From: Planctomycetota bacterium
GTDB lineage: Bacteria > Planctomycetota > Planctomycetia > Pirellulales > Thermoguttaceae
DNA length: 5,373 nt
Assembly: GCA_013202535.1 (NCBI GenBank)
Contig: JABMRP010000665.1
Coordinates: 1-5,373, forward strand
Reading direction: 5' to 3'
Shown: positions 4,907 to 5,373 of the stretch, one piece after another
How positions within the stretch are numbered: position 1 is the first letter of the stretch
Layout: every line of letters starts with the position of its first letter
Program-made: the position numbers and the translations under genes
The notes under the pieces: model-generated
Database searches by the model: none
What the model was told of the DNA's origin: nothing
The model's input: only the letters and a program-made list of their open reading frames with translations

Positions 4907-5373
4907 TCACTGGAGGCTCTTTTCGAGCTTCTTGAGGGCGGGTCGTTCCAGCGGGTGCAGGTGCCGCCGCGGATCGAGCCCCCCTCGCTGGTTCTTGGCA
5001 TCGACAAGCGCCTCGGCGGCTTCTTTTCTCATGCCCAGCGCGGCCAGCGCCTGCGCGCGGTGAAAGTACCGATTGGCTTTTTGGGGTTGGTCGGCCACCA
5101 CGAGGTTGAGATCCTCAAGTGCCTTTTGCGCCAGGCCTCGTGCCAGGTAGACCGTGGCCCGGGTGTCCAACAGCGTCGCACTCGGGCCGACGGTGGCGAG
5201 GGCTTCGTCGATGAACTTCTGCGCTTCGTCGAGGTGTTTTCCTTGGAGGGCGAACAAGACGGCGAGATCGTTCTTCGCCGCGAAGTTGTTCTTGTCCTTC
5301 GCTAGTTGGACAGCGCCACTTCGGCTTCTTCCCCGCCGGCCTTGTGCCGGTGGCTTGCTGGTTTGGAAACTAC
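4907..5373 (-). pseudogene. C-terminal part of a TPR protein with an apparent frameshift (partial)
   Basis: From about 5305 down to the TGA at 4909-4907 the minus strand encodes about 130 residues with at least two, probably three, tetratricopeptide repeats: one around NDLAVLFALQGKHLDEAQKF, one around ATVYLARGLAQKALEDLN and one around YFHRAQALAALGMRKEAAEA. They are followed by a tail, HPLERPALKKLEKSLQ. TPRs are helical-pair scaffolds for protein binding. Upstream of 5305 this frame turns Arg/Ser-rich, while the neighbouring frame reads KAGGEEAEVALSN up to a TAG at 5304-5302 and stays open to the window edge. Joining the two needs one extra base near 5305, giving a smooth EVALSNLAKDKNNFAAKNDL. 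So one base appears to be deleted, or there is a sequencing error. An internal TTG at 5257 could start a shorter protein, but no clear ribosome binding site supports it. The high G+C matches the native genome. Confidence 0.7.

Noticed and set aside
4651..5007. Minus-strand frame overlapping the TPR C-terminus
   Set aside because: It is Arg/Ser/Gly-rich in a frame different from the supported TPR reading and has no ribosome binding site or family match.
4347..5063. Long plus-strand frame across the vsr fragment, junction and TPR end
   Set aside because: It crosses three unrelated segments and is antisense to two supported frames. Its product shows no domain, although the stretch near 4801-4880 looks mildly helical.

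Overview
The window looks like chromosomal DNA of a GC-rich bacterium, most likely a planctomycete of the Gemmata type. This is inferred from the style of the secreted protein and of the TPR protein at the right end, not from a marker gene. The native parts are GC-rich (hand-counted sample lines give about 65-73% G+C). Two blocks stand out by lower G+C: an intergenic stretch at about 65-490 (about 44% over 121-480) and a restriction-modification block at about 2281-4620 (sample lines about 52%).

Layout: (1) 1-64, minus strand, the first 21 codons of a gene that runs off the left edge. (2) 65-490, a low-GC intergenic region with three long palindromes that share the central core AGTATRTATACT but have unrelated, self-complementary outer arms. 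(3) 491-613, minus strand, an orphan C-terminal-like reading frame with no intact upstream part. (4) 739-1347, plus strand, an unrecognised exported protein of 202 residues. (5) 1494-2261, plus strand, a six-helix membrane methyltransferase of the isoprenylcysteine carboxyl methyltransferase / MddA (methanethiol S-methyltransferase) type. (6) 2281-4621, minus strand, a compact type II restriction-modification operon read leftwards: a truncated vsr-like frame, a complete C5-cytosine DNA methyltransferase and a probable restriction endonuclease whose start overlaps the methyltransferase stop by 8 bases. (7) 4907-5373, minus strand, the C-terminal part of a TPR protein with an apparent one-base frameshift near 5305, running off the right edge.

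The restriction-modification genes form one functional unit. The methyltransferase protects host sites, the endonuclease cuts unmodified DNA, and an intact Vsr would repair the T:G mismatches left by deamination of 5-methylcytosine. Here only the C-terminal part of Vsr is left, so that repair function is probably lost. Lower G+C, tight packing and a broken upstream edge all suggest horizontal acquisition between the mddA-like gene and the TPR gene.

The signal least explained by ordinary annotation is the palindrome cluster at 161-428. Three different arms, each self-complementary, surround one conserved core, so symmetry or folding, not arm sequence, seems to be what is kept. The restriction-modification system itself is a known type of system, although its endonuclease has a non-standard catalytic motif.
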